Shown one piece after another: positions 54,862 to 63,040 of a stretch of 64,000 nt of DNA; position 1 is the first letter of the stretch; the number at the start of each line of letters is the position of its first letter. The DNA lies in NCBI RefSeq assembly GCF_049478495.1, contig NZ_CP168083.1:868001-932000 (forward strand), written 5' to 3'. The position numbers and the translations under genes were made by a program. The DNA comes from P36-A1 sp049478495 (lineage in GTDB: Bacteria; Bacillota_I; Bacilli_A; JAJDGJ01). The notes under the pieces are model-generated. The model made no database searches. It saw only the letters and a list, made by a program, of their open reading frames with translations, and had not been told where the DNA came from.

Positions 54862-55610
54862 TATTTTCTGATATTTCTAAAATTTTCAATTCTTTGAAAA
54901 TGAGACTCAAATTTTCTTTTAGTAACTATTTTATCTATATTATCATTTTCAAAACTTGCAATTCCTTTAATCTTCATTCCATCAGTATAATTTGAAACAA
55001 CAATACCTTTAAATATAAAATCAGCATAAATTGAATTTTTTTTATCAAATTCAAAAATTGCCCATTTCTTTTTGATAGCCATTTTAGCTTGGATACCAGT
55101 TTTACGACTTTTTGTTTCATAAATTATTTTATTATCATAATCAATAATATCAGCTTCAATCCTAATAGAATTAAGTGTTATAACTCTATTACAAGAATAA
55201 TTATTACCTAATACCTTTAAATCTTTAAGATAATTTAAAGCAGCTCTTTCTGCTTTATCTCCTTCTTTTTCCATATGATTGATTGATTTTTCAAATAAAA
55301 AATATGATTTTTCAAAACCGTATTGTTTAACCTTCAATTCACTCATACTTTCTACAATACTAATACGATACTTCCTTTTATTTATAGGGATATCTTTATA
55401 TTTTAATCTCTTGTGAAGATTGTTTGAATTTGCATTATTTAAATTATTTGATGAACTGTTCTTATTATTTGAAAATTTAGTTTTGTGTGAGTTTGTTTTT
55501 TTATTTTTTAAAATACAATTAGCATCTTTATTATTAGCCTTTAAATTATTTGTATTTTTTTTATTATAACTTTTTTCTTTAGCATTAGCTGCAGTTTGTT
55601 CTATAATCAT
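54861..55610 (-). CDS. Unknown protein with a PD-(D/E)XK-like motif
   Basis: 249 residues. The first about 75 are a low-complexity Asn/Lys/Ser stretch, probably disordered and basic. The rest contains RIEADIIDYDNKIIYETKSRK (about 152-172): an Asp, then about 12 residues, then E-x-K between hydrophobic strands, as in PD-(D/E)XK nucleases of the Mrr/VRR type. After it comes a basic helix (IQAKMAIKKKWAIFEF), also typical. Nuclease activity is inference from the motif. AAGGAAGGTG precedes the ATG. It reads toward thiT and shares its terminator. The upstream gene on the same strand is an XRE regulator. Confidence 0.6.
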   Translation of the reverse strand: MIIEQTAANAKEKSYNKKNTNNLKANNKDANCILKNKKTNSHKTKFSNNKNSSSNNLNNANSNNLHKRLKYKDIPINKRKYRISIVESMSELKVKQYGFEKSYFLFEKSINHMEKEGDKAERAALNYLKDLKVLGNNYSCNRVITLNSIRIEADIIDYDNKIIYETKSRKTGIQAKMAIKKKWAIFEFDKKNSIYADFIFKGIVVSNYTDGMKIKGIASFENDNIDKIVTKRKFESHFQRIENFRNIRK

Positions 55611-55729
55611 TTATTCACCTTCCTTATGTTTTAAATGCATCATCTGCATTTTTACTCAACAACGCCTTTATACATTATAACAAAAATTAGACATAATTAT
55701 AAGTATATATCATGCATATAAGTTTAAAT

Positions 55730-55763
55730 AAAATAAAAAAGACTGTATATTTACACAGTCTTT
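55730..55763 (-). terminator. Terminator of the XRE gene
   Basis: On the - strand, AAAGACTGT, loop, ACAGTC and a T-run (TTTTTTATTTTATTT). A second hairpin, TATATGATTT/AAATCATATA, lies at 55794-55818 between it and the gene. Confidence 0.75.
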
Positions 55764-55870
55764 ATACTCTTCATAGTCTACTTTTAGTCATTTTATATGA
55801 TTTATCAAAAATCATATAGTTGATTAGTTGTTTGTTGTTAATTTAATCAAACTCCCAATATTTGATTATT

Positions 55871-56086
55871 TTAAGCGATTGAATTTACGTGATCGTTTAA
55901 AAACAACTCATCTGGTGTACATTCTAAATAACTTGCAATTTTAACTGCTAAATCATAAGAAAGTTTTCTATTACCTTTTTCAATTAAAGATAAATAGCTT
56001 TTAGAAATACAGCAATGGTTTGCTAATTCGTGAAGTGTAACTTTCTTATTTTTTCTTGTATAATGTAAAACTTCATACTTGTACAT
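55871..56086 (-). CDS. XRE-family transcriptional regulator
   Basis: 71 residues, a single helix-turn-helix domain: KVTLHELANHCCISKSYLSLIEKGNRKLSYDLAVKIASYLECTPDEL (about 15-61). The SKSYLSLIEKGNRKLS part is the recognition helix region of Cro/C1-type proteins. It has no partner domain, like restriction-modification controllers or small phage-type repressors. AAAGGGGG lies 8 bases before the ATG. Targets unknown; it may control itself or the PD-(D/E)XK-like gene downstream. Confidence 0.88.
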   Translation of the reverse strand: MYKYEVLHYTRKNKKVTLHELANHCCISKSYLSLIEKGNRKLSYDLAVKIASYLECTPDELFLNDHVNSIA

Positions 56087-56623
56087 GTAAATTTTCCCCC
56101 TTTAATTCATATCTAACTACATTTTAACAAATATAATTATAAAATAAAAGCTTTTTGTCAAAAAAAGTTTTAAATAAACAATAAAACTGTATTACTTTTA
56201 TTAATAAAATATTAAATATAAATAATAAATGTCTAGTTTGTTATAAATAATTACAGGTTTATACTGTTATATTGACAAAAAACTGTCATTATCTACTTAT
56301 TGTTGAAATATTAGACTTGTATATTGCAAATATGTAATTATTAAATGTTTATTTAACCATACAGTAATTATAAAGTATTCAAATTAAAATATATAAAAAT
56401 TATATATGTTTTTTTAGCCTTTGTTATTATTTAATGAAATTTATTATAAAATAGAAAGTCTATTTTACCTTTATTAAGCACATTTGTTCAATAGTCAAAA
56501 TAATTTAAAAAATTGACAAATTAAAAATAAAGTCAATGTTAATATTTATATTTTTTGGAATTATCCATAAAAAAAACTTTTAATTGATATAAGATTATGT
56601 TATTATTTTTATGGTGATAAGAA
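56087..56623. other. Divergent 540-bp regulatory region between XRE and LysR genes
   Basis: No gene. Two inverted repeats stand out: TGACA-N6-TGTCA (56273-56288) and TTGAC-N14-GTCAA (about 56513-56536). Both contain TTGAC, so they overlap possible -35 boxes. The rest is AT-rich without further structure. Confidence 0.5.
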
Positions 56624-57508
56624 ATGGACTTAAAACAATTAAATTATTTTATAGCAGTTGTAGAAAATGATTTTAATCTATCTAAAACTTCGAAAAAGTT
56701 GAACATTACTCAACCAACGTTGTCACAGATGATTATTGAAATCGAAAAGGAATATGAAATAAAATTATTTCATAAAGAATTTGGACGTTTTAAACGTTTA
56801 ACAAAAATAGGAGACAAGTTCTACCACGATGCAAAAATTATCGTGAATAAAATGGAACAGCTTAACTATGAACTAAAACAAGAAAATGATGTTTTCAAAG
56901 GTAGAGTAAAAATAGGAATTCCACCTTTAATACTTTCATTTTTATGTATTGAATCAATCCCAGCTTTTATAACTGAAAATTCAGATATAAGACTTGAGAT
57001 TATAGAAGACAATGCATACAAATTGTATGATATGCTTCAAAAAAATGAAATTGATCTTGCAATAACAACAGAGCCAATCAATCATAAAGATATTATAACT
57101 AATATTATATATCGTGATATAATTGCTTGTCATGTACCAAAGGATCATGTTTTTGCTGACAAAAAATCAGTAACTTTAGAAGAAATTTCAAATGAAAAAA
57201 TTATGGCATTAAGTGATAGTTATATTATCTATCATCAAATCCAAAAAGTATTTAAAAGTAATGAAATAGAAGTAGATTATTACTTTAGATCAGGACAATG
57301 GGATTTATTGTTATATATGGCATCATATGTTAATGGGGTTGCTTTATTACCAAAACCATTCTTTGAATTAAATGGTTCAAGTAATACAGTTGCAGTTGAC
57401 ATAAAACCAGAAATACCTTGGGAAATTGTTATTGCATATAATCAACATGTAATTAAATCTCCAGATACTAGAAGAGTCGAAGATTTCTTCATTAATTTCT
57501 ACAAGTAA
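56624..57508 (+). CDS. LysR-family transcriptional regulator
   Basis: 294 residues. N-terminal winged helix-turn-helix (LKQLNYFIAVVENDFNLSKTSKKLNITQPTLSQMIIEIEKEYEIKLFHK, about 3-51), then a LysR effector-binding domain (VKIGIPPLILSFLCIESIPAFI, LAITTEPINHKDI). The effector is not identifiable, and no divergent metabolic target gene is next to it; the closest divergent gene is the XRE regulator 540 bp away. A weak GATAAG site precedes the ATG. Confidence 0.93.
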   Translation: MDLKQLNYFIAVVENDFNLSKTSKKLNITQPTLSQMIIEIEKEYEIKLFHKEFGRFKRLTKIGDKFYHDAKIIVNKMEQLNYELKQENDVFKGRVKIGIPPLILSFLCIESIPAFITENSDIRLEIIEDNAYKLYDMLQKNEIDLAITTEPINHKDIITNIIYRDIIACHVPKDHVFADKKSVTLEEISNEKIMALSDSYIIYHQIQKVFKSNEIEVDYYFRSGQWDLLLYMASYVNGVALLPKPFFELNGSSNTVAVDIKPEIPWEIVIAYNQHVIKSPDTRRVEDFFINFYK

Positions 57509-57518
57509 TCTATATTGC

Positions 57519-57547
57519 TTGTAAGTTTACAAAGAATCAACTATAAT
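57519..57547 (+). promoter_or_regulatory. Promoter of leuS
   Basis: TTGTAA (57519-57524), 17-bp spacer and TATAAT (57542-57547). The -35 overlaps the right arm of a 9-bp inverted repeat, ACAAGTAAT-CTAT-ATTGCTTGT (57501-57522), which also covers the lysR stop codon. Confidence 0.55.
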
Positions 57548-57555
57548 AAATTTAA

Positions 57556-57786
57556 AGACAAAGAAGTAAAGTATTAGTCATATAAATTATAAAAGAGAGC
57601 TGATGTGTGGTGTAAATCAGTATAATTTTTATGATGAACTAGTTACAGAGTCTTTCAAGTGAACTAGAGTAACTTGAAACGTCTGCTTGCGTTAAAAGCT
57701 TAAAGAGCGTGCATTAATGCACGAATTAAGGTGGTACCGCGAGAAATTCGTCCTTATGTCATATATTTGACATAGGGATTTTTTTT
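57556..57786 (+). promoter_or_regulatory. T-box leader of leuS
   Basis: The T-box core AAGGTGGTACCGCG (57728-57741) and a terminator (CCTTATGTCA/TGACATAGGG, 57752-57777, then T8) are present. Stem I runs from AAAAGAGAGC (57591) to GAGTCTTTC (57655). The likely specifier is CTA (57639-57641) after GAA, a leucine codon; TTA at 57643-57645 is an alternative. Uncharged tRNA-Leu should promote readthrough into leuS. Confidence 0.93.
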
Positions 57787-57806
57787 ATAAATATAGGAGG
57801 TATAAT

Positions 57807-60227
57807 ATGAGTTATAATCACATAGAAATTGAAAAAAAATGGCAAAATTATTGGTTAAGTAATAAAACATATAAAACATACAATGATTCACCAAAAGAAA
57901 AAGTCTTTATTTTAGATATGTTTCCATATCCAAGTGGAGCAGGATTACATGTAGGACATCCTGAAGGATATACTGCAACAGATATCTTTTCAAGATATAA
58001 GAGAATGAAAGGTTTTAATGTCTTACATCCAATGGGATGGGATGCATTTGGTTTACCTGCAGAACAATATGCTATTGAAACAGGAAATCATCCACGCGAA
58101 TTTACTCAAAAAAACATTCAAACATTTAAAAATCAAATACAATCTTTAGGGTTTTCATACGATTGGGATCGTGAAGTTGATACAACTGATCCAAAGTTTT
58201 ATAGATGGACTCAGTGGATATTTATTCAATTATACAATAAAGGATTAGCAGAAATACAAAATATTGAAGTGAATTGGTGTGAAGGTTTAGGTACAGTTCT
58301 TGCAAATGAAGAAATAGAAGTAGAAGATGGTAAGATGTACTCTGAAAGAGGACACTTTCCAGTAATAAAAAAACCAATGTCACAATGGGTTTTAAAAATT
58401 ACTGATTATGCAGAAAGATTATTAGAAGATCTTGATGACTTAGATTGGCCTGAAAGTGTCAAAGAAATGCAAAGAAATTGGATTGGTAAAAGTGAAGGTG
58501 CTATTGTAGAATTTAAAGTAGAAAATTCTAATGAAATTATTGAAGCCTTTACTACTAGAGCAGATACCTTATTTGGAGCAACATATATTGTATTAGCACC
58601 AGAACATCCTTTAATACCTTCAATTCAAACCGAAGAATACAAAGAAAAGATTAAAAATTATCAAATATTAGCAAAATCTAAAACAGATTTAGAAAGAACA
58701 GAACTTTCTAAAGATAAAACAGGTGAATTTACTGGTGCATATGCAATAAATCCAGTAAGTGGTAAAAAAATGCCGATATGGATATCAGATTATGTTTTAG
58801 CTAGTTATGGAACAGGAGCAATAATGGCAGTTCCTGCTCATGATGAAAGAGATTATGAATTTGCAAAGAAATTTGATTTAACAATCACACCTGTAATAAA
58901 TGGCGATATTTCAAAGGAGGCTTTTACTGATGATGCAGTACATATTAATTCAGAATTTCTTGATGGATTATATAAAAAAGATGCTATTAACAAAATGCTT
59001 CTATGGCTAGAAGAGCATAAATGTGGTAAAAGACAAATTAATTACAAATTAAGAGATTGGATTTTTGCCAGACAAAGATATTGGGGTGAACCATTCCCAG
59101 TAATACATTGGGAAGATGGAACAGTATCAATAGCTGATATTGAAGATTTACCAATAATATTACCAGAAATGGAAGAATTTAAACCTAGTGGTACAGGAGA
59201 ATCACCTTTAGCTAACGCAACAGATTGGTTAGAAGTTGTCCGTGAAGATGGAGTAAAAGGACGTAGAGATACTAATACAATGCCTCAATGGGCAGGAAGC
59301 TGCTGGTATTACATAGCCTATATAATTAAAGACGGTGATGATTATTTAGATTTAACAAAACAAGAAACTAGAGATTTAATTAATAAATGGCTTCCAGTTG
59401 ATTTATATGTTGGTGGAGCAGAACATGCAGTGTTGCACTTACTATATTCAAGATTTTGGCATAAAGTACTTTATGATGTAAATGTAGTTAATACTAAAGA
59501 GCCATATCAAAAATTATTTAATCAAGGAATGATTCTTGGAGAAAATGGTGTTAAAATGTCTAAATCACTTGGTAATGTTATTAATCCAAATGAAATAGTT
59601 GAAAGCCATGGAGCAGATTCATTAAGACTATATGAGATGTTCATGGGACCACTAGAACAAATGAAAAAATGGTCTACAACTGGTTTAGATGGTGCTAGAA
59701 GATTTATTGATAGAGTTTATAGATTACTTACAAAAGAAGGCTTTATAACAAGTGAAAACAATAAAAGTTTAGATTTTATTTATAATCAAACCGTAAAAAA
59801 AGTAAGTGAAGATTACGAAACTCTTGGATTTAATACTGCAATATCACAAATGATGATTTTTGTGAATGAAGCATATAAACAAGAAAGCTTATACGATGAA
59901 TATGTAAAAGGTCTAATTCAAATGTTAGGTTGCATCACACCACATATTTGTAACGAATTATGGGAAAAACTTGGATTTGAAGGTAATATGGACTATGCAA
60001 CATGGCCAAGCTATGATGAGTCTAAACTTACATTAGATAATGTAGTAGTAGTTGTTCAAGTAAATGGTAAAGTAAGAGCAAAAATTGAAGTAGCAAAAGA
60101 TACAACCCAACAAGATATGAAAAAAATAGTATCTCAGAATGAAAATGTAATGAGTCATTTAAAAGATAAAACAATCGTTAAAGAAATATTCATACCAAAT
60201 AAAATATTAAATATTGTAGTAAAATAA
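57807..60227 (+). CDS. leuS: Leucyl-tRNA synthetase
   Basis: 806 residues, class I. The HIGH-type motif is in MFPYPSGAGLHVGHPEGYTA (about 39-58), the CP1 editing domain follows (AFTTRADTLFGATYIVLAPEHPL, TGTGAIMAVPAHDERD reading YGTGAIM here), KMSKS is in GVKMSKSLGNVINP, and an anticodon-binding helical domain ends the protein. Controlled by the T-box. An AGGAGGT site precedes the ATG. The next gene overlaps its stop by one base. Confidence 0.97.
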   Translation: MSYNHIEIEKKWQNYWLSNKTYKTYNDSPKEKVFILDMFPYPSGAGLHVGHPEGYTATDIFSRYKRMKGFNVLHPMGWDAFGLPAEQYAIETGNHPREFTQKNIQTFKNQIQSLGFSYDWDREVDTTDPKFYRWTQWIFIQLYNKGLAEIQNIEVNWCEGLGTVLANEEIEVEDGKMYSERGHFPVIKKPMSQWVLKITDYAERLLEDLDDLDWPESVKEMQRNWIGKSEGAIVEFKVENSNEIIEAFTTRADTLFGATYIVLAPEHPLIPSIQTEEYKEKIKNYQILAKSKTDLERTELSKDKTGEFTGAYAINPVSGKKMPIWISDYVLASYGTGAIMAVPAHDERDYEFAKKFDLTITPVINGDISKEAFTDDAVHINSEFLDGLYKKDAINKMLLWLEEHKCGKRQINYKLRDWIFARQRYWGEPFPVIHWEDGTVSIADIEDLPIILPEMEEFKPSGTGESPLANATDWLEVVREDGVKGRRDTNTMPQWAGSCWYYIAYIIKDGDDYLDLTKQETRDLINKWLPVDLYVGGAEHAVLHLLYSRFWHKVLYDVNVVNTKEPYQKLFNQGMILGENGVKMSKSLGNVINPNEIVESHGADSLRLYEMFMGPLEQMKKWSTTGLDGARRFIDRVYRLLTKEGFITSENNKSLDFIYNQTVKKVSEDYETLGFNTAISQMMIFVNEAYKQESLYDEYVKGLIQMLGCITPHICNELWEKLGFEGNMDYATWPSYDESKLTLDNVVVVVQVNGKVRAKIEVAKDTTQQDMKKIVSQNENVMSHLKDKTIVKEIFIPNKILNIVVK

Positions 60228-60667
60228 TGAGTAAAAAATATAAATTTTTAATAGTAGCATTTTTATCACTGATTTTGATTAGTTGTAGTAGTGATGAAAA
60301 ATTAACTAAATATGATAATATGATAGAAATGTCAAAAATGCTAAAAACCACAAAAGATAATAATTTTAAAATAGAAATAAATAGAAATAATAAAACTGAT
60401 AAACCATTTTATGAAATTACTGTTGAAAATCTAAATAGTGAAATTACAGATATTAGTGTGCTAGCAATACCCAATGATAAAAAATTTGATGTTATAATGC
60501 CTAATATTAATGTTATAGAATCAGTTGATTTATCTGCTTTTTATAATCAAAAAAAAGCAATTAAATTATATATGTTCACAAAAAAAGATATACAATATTT
60601 TGAAGTATTATTACAATATAAAATGTATACAGAAACATATACTAAATTAGTTAAAGTAGCAATTTAA
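60227..60667 (+). CDS. Unknown lipoprotein coupled to leuS
   Basis: 146 residues. Lipoprotein signal peptide KFLIVAFLSLILISCSS with lipobox LISC (Cys20). The mature part is about 125 residues with a beta-rich pattern (FKIEINRNNKTDKPFYEITVENLN, IKLYMFTKKDIQYFEVLLQYKM), possibly an immunoglobulin-like or small sandwich fold. No family recognised. Its ATG overlaps the leuS TAA, so it is translationally coupled to leuS, an odd partner for a surface protein. Confidence 0.75.
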   Translation: MSKKYKFLIVAFLSLILISCSSDEKLTKYDNMIEMSKMLKTTKDNNFKIEINRNNKTDKPFYEITVENLNSEITDISVLAIPNDKKFDVIMPNINVIESVDLSAFYNQKKAIKLYMFTKKDIQYFEVLLQYKMYTETYTKLVKVAI

Positions 60668-60670
60668 ATA

Positions 60671-60702
60671 AATAGTCTTTAGTTTTCACTAAAGACTATT
60701 TT
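60671..60702 (+). terminator. Hairpin terminator
   Basis: AATAGTCTTTAGT (60671-60683), TTTC loop, ACTAAAGACTATT (60688-60700). The T-tract after it is interrupted. Confidence 0.65.
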
Positions 60703-60778
60703 AGGCTTTTAAAATATTTAAAAATTAGCCTGATTTTTAAATATTATTAAAACAAATAATATAGATTGGAGAATATTT

Positions 60779-61288
60779 ATGAAAAAATATCTTAAATTAT
60801 TATTTATTATTATGCTCATAACAGCCTGTAGTTCAAATAATAAACCTGTTGAAGAAAAAACTTCAGAAGAGATAACAAAATCAATATTAGATACAGCACA
60901 AATTACAGCATCAAAACAAGCAGTTGATGAAGAACAAAAAACAGTTGAACTATTTACAAATGAAAATAAATGTAAATACCACATAGAATATGATGAATCA
61001 AATTTTGTTTCAAATATATCTTTAACTTCAACAAATGATGATGAGCTTGAATTAGTTTGTATAGAGAATTTTAAAAAGATGTCTAAAAATGAACAAATCC
61101 TAGGATTTAATCTCGATTTGTTAGATCTTTTTGATAAAAAAATGGAAGAAATAGAAAAAGCAATAAATAATGAAATTAGTGAAGATGAATTTCTTGATAG
61201 TTTTGATGGAGAGTTTAGCAAAGATGACTATACATATACATTAGACTATACTGAAGATGAATTAATTTTAAGCAAAGACAGTTATTAA
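60779..61288 (+). CDS. Unknown acidic lipoprotein
   Basis: 169 residues. Signal peptide YLKLLFIIMLITACSSN with lipobox ITAC (Cys17). The mature part is strongly acidic and helical (DDELELVCIENFKKMSKNEQIL, KKMEEIEKAINNEISEDEFLD) with a Lys/Glu-rich start. Two further cysteines lie in NKCKYH and ELVCIE. Not recognised. A TTGGAG site precedes the ATG. Its natural terminator appears to be the one split by the insertion sequence downstream. Confidence 0.75.
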   Translation: MKKYLKLLFIIMLITACSSNNKPVEEKTSEEITKSILDTAQITASKQAVDEEQKTVELFTNENKCKYHIEYDESNFVSNISLTSTNDDELELVCIENFKKMSKNEQILGFNLDLLDLFDKKMEEIEKAINNEISEDEFLDSFDGEFSKDDYTYTLDYTEDELILSKDSY

Positions 61289-61336
61289 AACAAAAAGATA
61301 AAAAAATATTCATAGAAAAGGGGCTGTAATGCATTG

Positions 61337-61344
61337 ATTTAATA
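61337..61344. repeat. Target site duplication, left copy
   Basis: ATTTAATA directly before the left end of the ISL3-type element; the identical copy lies at 62922-62929. Eight base pairs is the usual ISL3 duplication length. Confidence 0.85.
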
Positions 61345-61468
61345 GGCTCTTTGTCAAATAGGGTGGAATTTTACAATTTGATATATGAGTTAGAACAGGA
61401 TATAACGGCTCTTTGTCAAATAGGGTGGAATTTTACAATTTGATATATGAGTTAGTACAGGATATAAC
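61345..61468. repeat. Tandem duplication of the IS left end (2 x 62 bp)
   Basis: Copies at 61345-61406 and 61407-61468 differ at one base (GAACAGG versus GTACAGG). The outer copy abuts the target duplication, so it is the active end. Confidence 0.93.
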
Positions 61469-61490
61469 AGAAATGTTGTATCCTTTTTTT
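61460..61490 (+). terminator. Inward-facing terminator at the IS left end
   Basis: GGATATAAC (61460-61468), AGAAAT loop, GTTGTATCC (61475-61483), T7. It would stop transcripts entering from the lipoprotein gene before they run antisense through the transposase. Confidence 0.8.
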
Positions 61491-61499
61491 ATGATTTTT

Positions 61500-62780
61500 C
61501 TATACAATTAATAATTCTTGTATCATTATTCTAGTTTTTAATCTTTCAAATCTTCTAAACCCGCAAGATATTGTTTTTAACTTCTTGAATTTAGATATTG
61601 TACCTTCTATTATTCCATTATTATACTCAACATCGAAACTATCTTTAATATATTCATAATACTTAATAAAGGTAGATATACAAGTTTTAATTTTATCTGA
61701 AGCTAATTTATTAGGCTGATCAATTGTTTTCTTAAACATTTCCATATTATTGTATTTTAAAGAAAATAGTAAATCTTGATATATTTCATAATTATTTTTA
61801 AAGTCCTCATTATTCTCGATTAAATAATTTAGAATTGCTTTATTGTTTGTAAACTTATAATTAAAGGTTGCATGCTTAAACATCACTTCTGAAAGATTCT
61901 CTTTTAACTGTAATATAGGTTTCCAAAAATTTTTGAACTTATTTCTGTTTTTTTCATCTGCATTCATAATTGCAACTCTAGTTTTATTAAAGGCTCTAGT
62001 TAAATTCTGATAAATATGAAATCTATCTAATATTATTTTAGCATTAGTAAAGACATTTTTAATGATTTCAATATAAGGTGTATACATATCAATTACAATA
62101 TATTCAACATTATCAATAGCTTCTTTTGTATAGTAGCTAAAATAGTTCTCTAAGTAAGCTTTTTGTCTGTTTTCTACGATATCTAGTAGCTTTCTTTTTT
62201 CACCATCCATAATAACAAAGGACATATTGCCATCAGCATCTTTAGTAGATTTAAACTCATCAAAATGAAGTACTTTTGGTAAATAGGATTTAATAGTAGT
62301 AGATTTAGCAGCCTCTGCATAAGTATCTAATACTCTAAAAACAGAATGTGTAGATACATTATGATCTTTAGCAATATAAGTACAAGTAAGCATATCAGTT
62401 AATTTAAGAGCAATAAGATATTTAACTTTATTAGAAATAAAACATCCAGGATTAGTTAGGGTATTAGCAGGAATAAAAGTTTTATTACATTCCATACATT
62501 TGTAACGAGTTTTAGTAAGCTTTAAATAAGCATCAAAACCAGAAACCATAGGTAATTTAATAAGAGATACTTTTTTATTATGTACATAAAATTTATTATG
62601 AACTTTATTACATTTAGGACAAACATTATCATTAAAAAATAGAATTCCATAAAAAACTTTAGAAATATTATCTTTAATTTTTTCATCTTGAAATTTATAT
62701 ATGTTAATATTGGAGTCATTAATTCCAATAATTTCTTTTAATTCTTTATTGTTTTTATTAATTATGTTATTATTAATCAT
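61500..62780 (-). CDS. ISL3-family transposase
   Basis: 426 residues, intact. N-terminal zinc-binding part (CPKCNKVHNKFYVH, then YKCMECNKTFIP), helix-turn-helix (LTCTYIAKDHNVSTHSVFRVLDTY), and the DDE domain starting VLHFDEFKSTKDADGNMSFVIMD with VEYIVIDMYTPYIEIIKNVF, ILDRFHI, and the C-terminal NNGIIEGTISKFKKLKTISCGFRRFERLKTRI. These fit the ISL3 transposase order. AAGGAGATAAATGTC precedes the ATG. No frameshift, and perfect target repeats suggest a recent insertion. Confidence 0.95.
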   Translation of the reverse strand: MINNNIINKNNKELKEIIGINDSNINIYKFQDEKIKDNISKVFYGILFFNDNVCPKCNKVHNKFYVHNKKVSLIKLPMVSGFDAYLKLTKTRYKCMECNKTFIPANTLTNPGCFISNKVKYLIALKLTDMLTCTYIAKDHNVSTHSVFRVLDTYAEAAKSTTIKSYLPKVLHFDEFKSTKDADGNMSFVIMDGEKRKLLDIVENRQKAYLENYFSYYTKEAIDNVEYIVIDMYTPYIEIIKNVFTNAKIILDRFHIYQNLTRAFNKTRVAIMNADEKNRNKFKNFWKPILQLKENLSEVMFKHATFNYKFTNNKAILNYLIENNEDFKNNYEIYQDLLFSLKYNNMEMFKKTIDQPNKLASDKIKTCISTFIKYYEYIKDSFDVEYNNGIIEGTISKFKKLKTISCGFRRFERLKTRIMIQELLIV

Positions 62781-62859
62781 GACATTTATCTCCTTAATTT
62801 AGTTTTGTCGCTTAAATTATAACAAAGATAAATGTCTTTTTCTTTATATTAACAATTTA

Positions 62860-62906
62860 AGGGTGGATAACATTTCAAGTAATACTTGAATTTGTTATTC
62901 CACCCT
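62860..62906. repeat. Imperfect 47-bp palindrome at the IS right end
   Basis: AGGGTGGATAACA...TTCAAGT, 3-base loop, ACTTGAA...GTTATTCCACCCT. One arm overlaps the right inverted repeat. It lies upstream of the transposase start and may shield it from outside transcription or hide its ribosome binding site in readthrough mRNA. Confidence 0.75.
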
Positions 62907-62991
62907 ATAAATTATAGAACCATTTAATAATCATGCATTATAGCTTTTTTAGTTTTAATACAGAATTTGTTCAGTTATTAGTATATTTCAT

Positions 62992-63016
62992 AAAAAAAGG
63001 CATTATTAAAAAGCCT
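62992..63016 (-). terminator. Terminator of the IS1182-type transposase
   Basis: On the - strand AGGC, A/T loop, GCCT, T7. Confidence 0.6.
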
Positions 63017-63040
63017 ATCACGATATTCAGTTTAAATATA

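Larger units (their letters stand above)
61345..62921 (-). mobile_element. Complete ISL3-family insertion sequence (1577 bp)
   Basis: Bounded by 8-bp direct repeats ATTTAATA. The left end starts GGCTCTTTGTCAAATAGGG, the right end (read inward on the - strand) GGTTCTATAATTTATAGGG; they match at 18 of 25 positions, with 12 identical in a row at the inner side. It holds one transposase gene on the - strand. The left 62 bp are tandemly duplicated. A + strand terminator lies at 61460-61490 and a long imperfect palindrome at 62860-62906 near the other end. Confidence 0.9.
61323..62950 (+). terminator. Rho-independent terminator split by an insertion sequence
   Basis: The left arm GCTGTAATGCATTGAT (61323-61338) and right arm ATCATGCATTATAGC (62930-62944, then T6) are complementary except for one bulged T and one G-T pair. 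If the element and one copy of its 8-bp target duplication are removed, they form a hairpin with a TTAATA loop. The element sits in that loop. Confidence 0.75.

Noticed and set aside
61345..61468. CRISPR-like repeat
   Set aside because: Only two adjacent copies without spacers, and the unit starts with the ISL3 terminal sequence.
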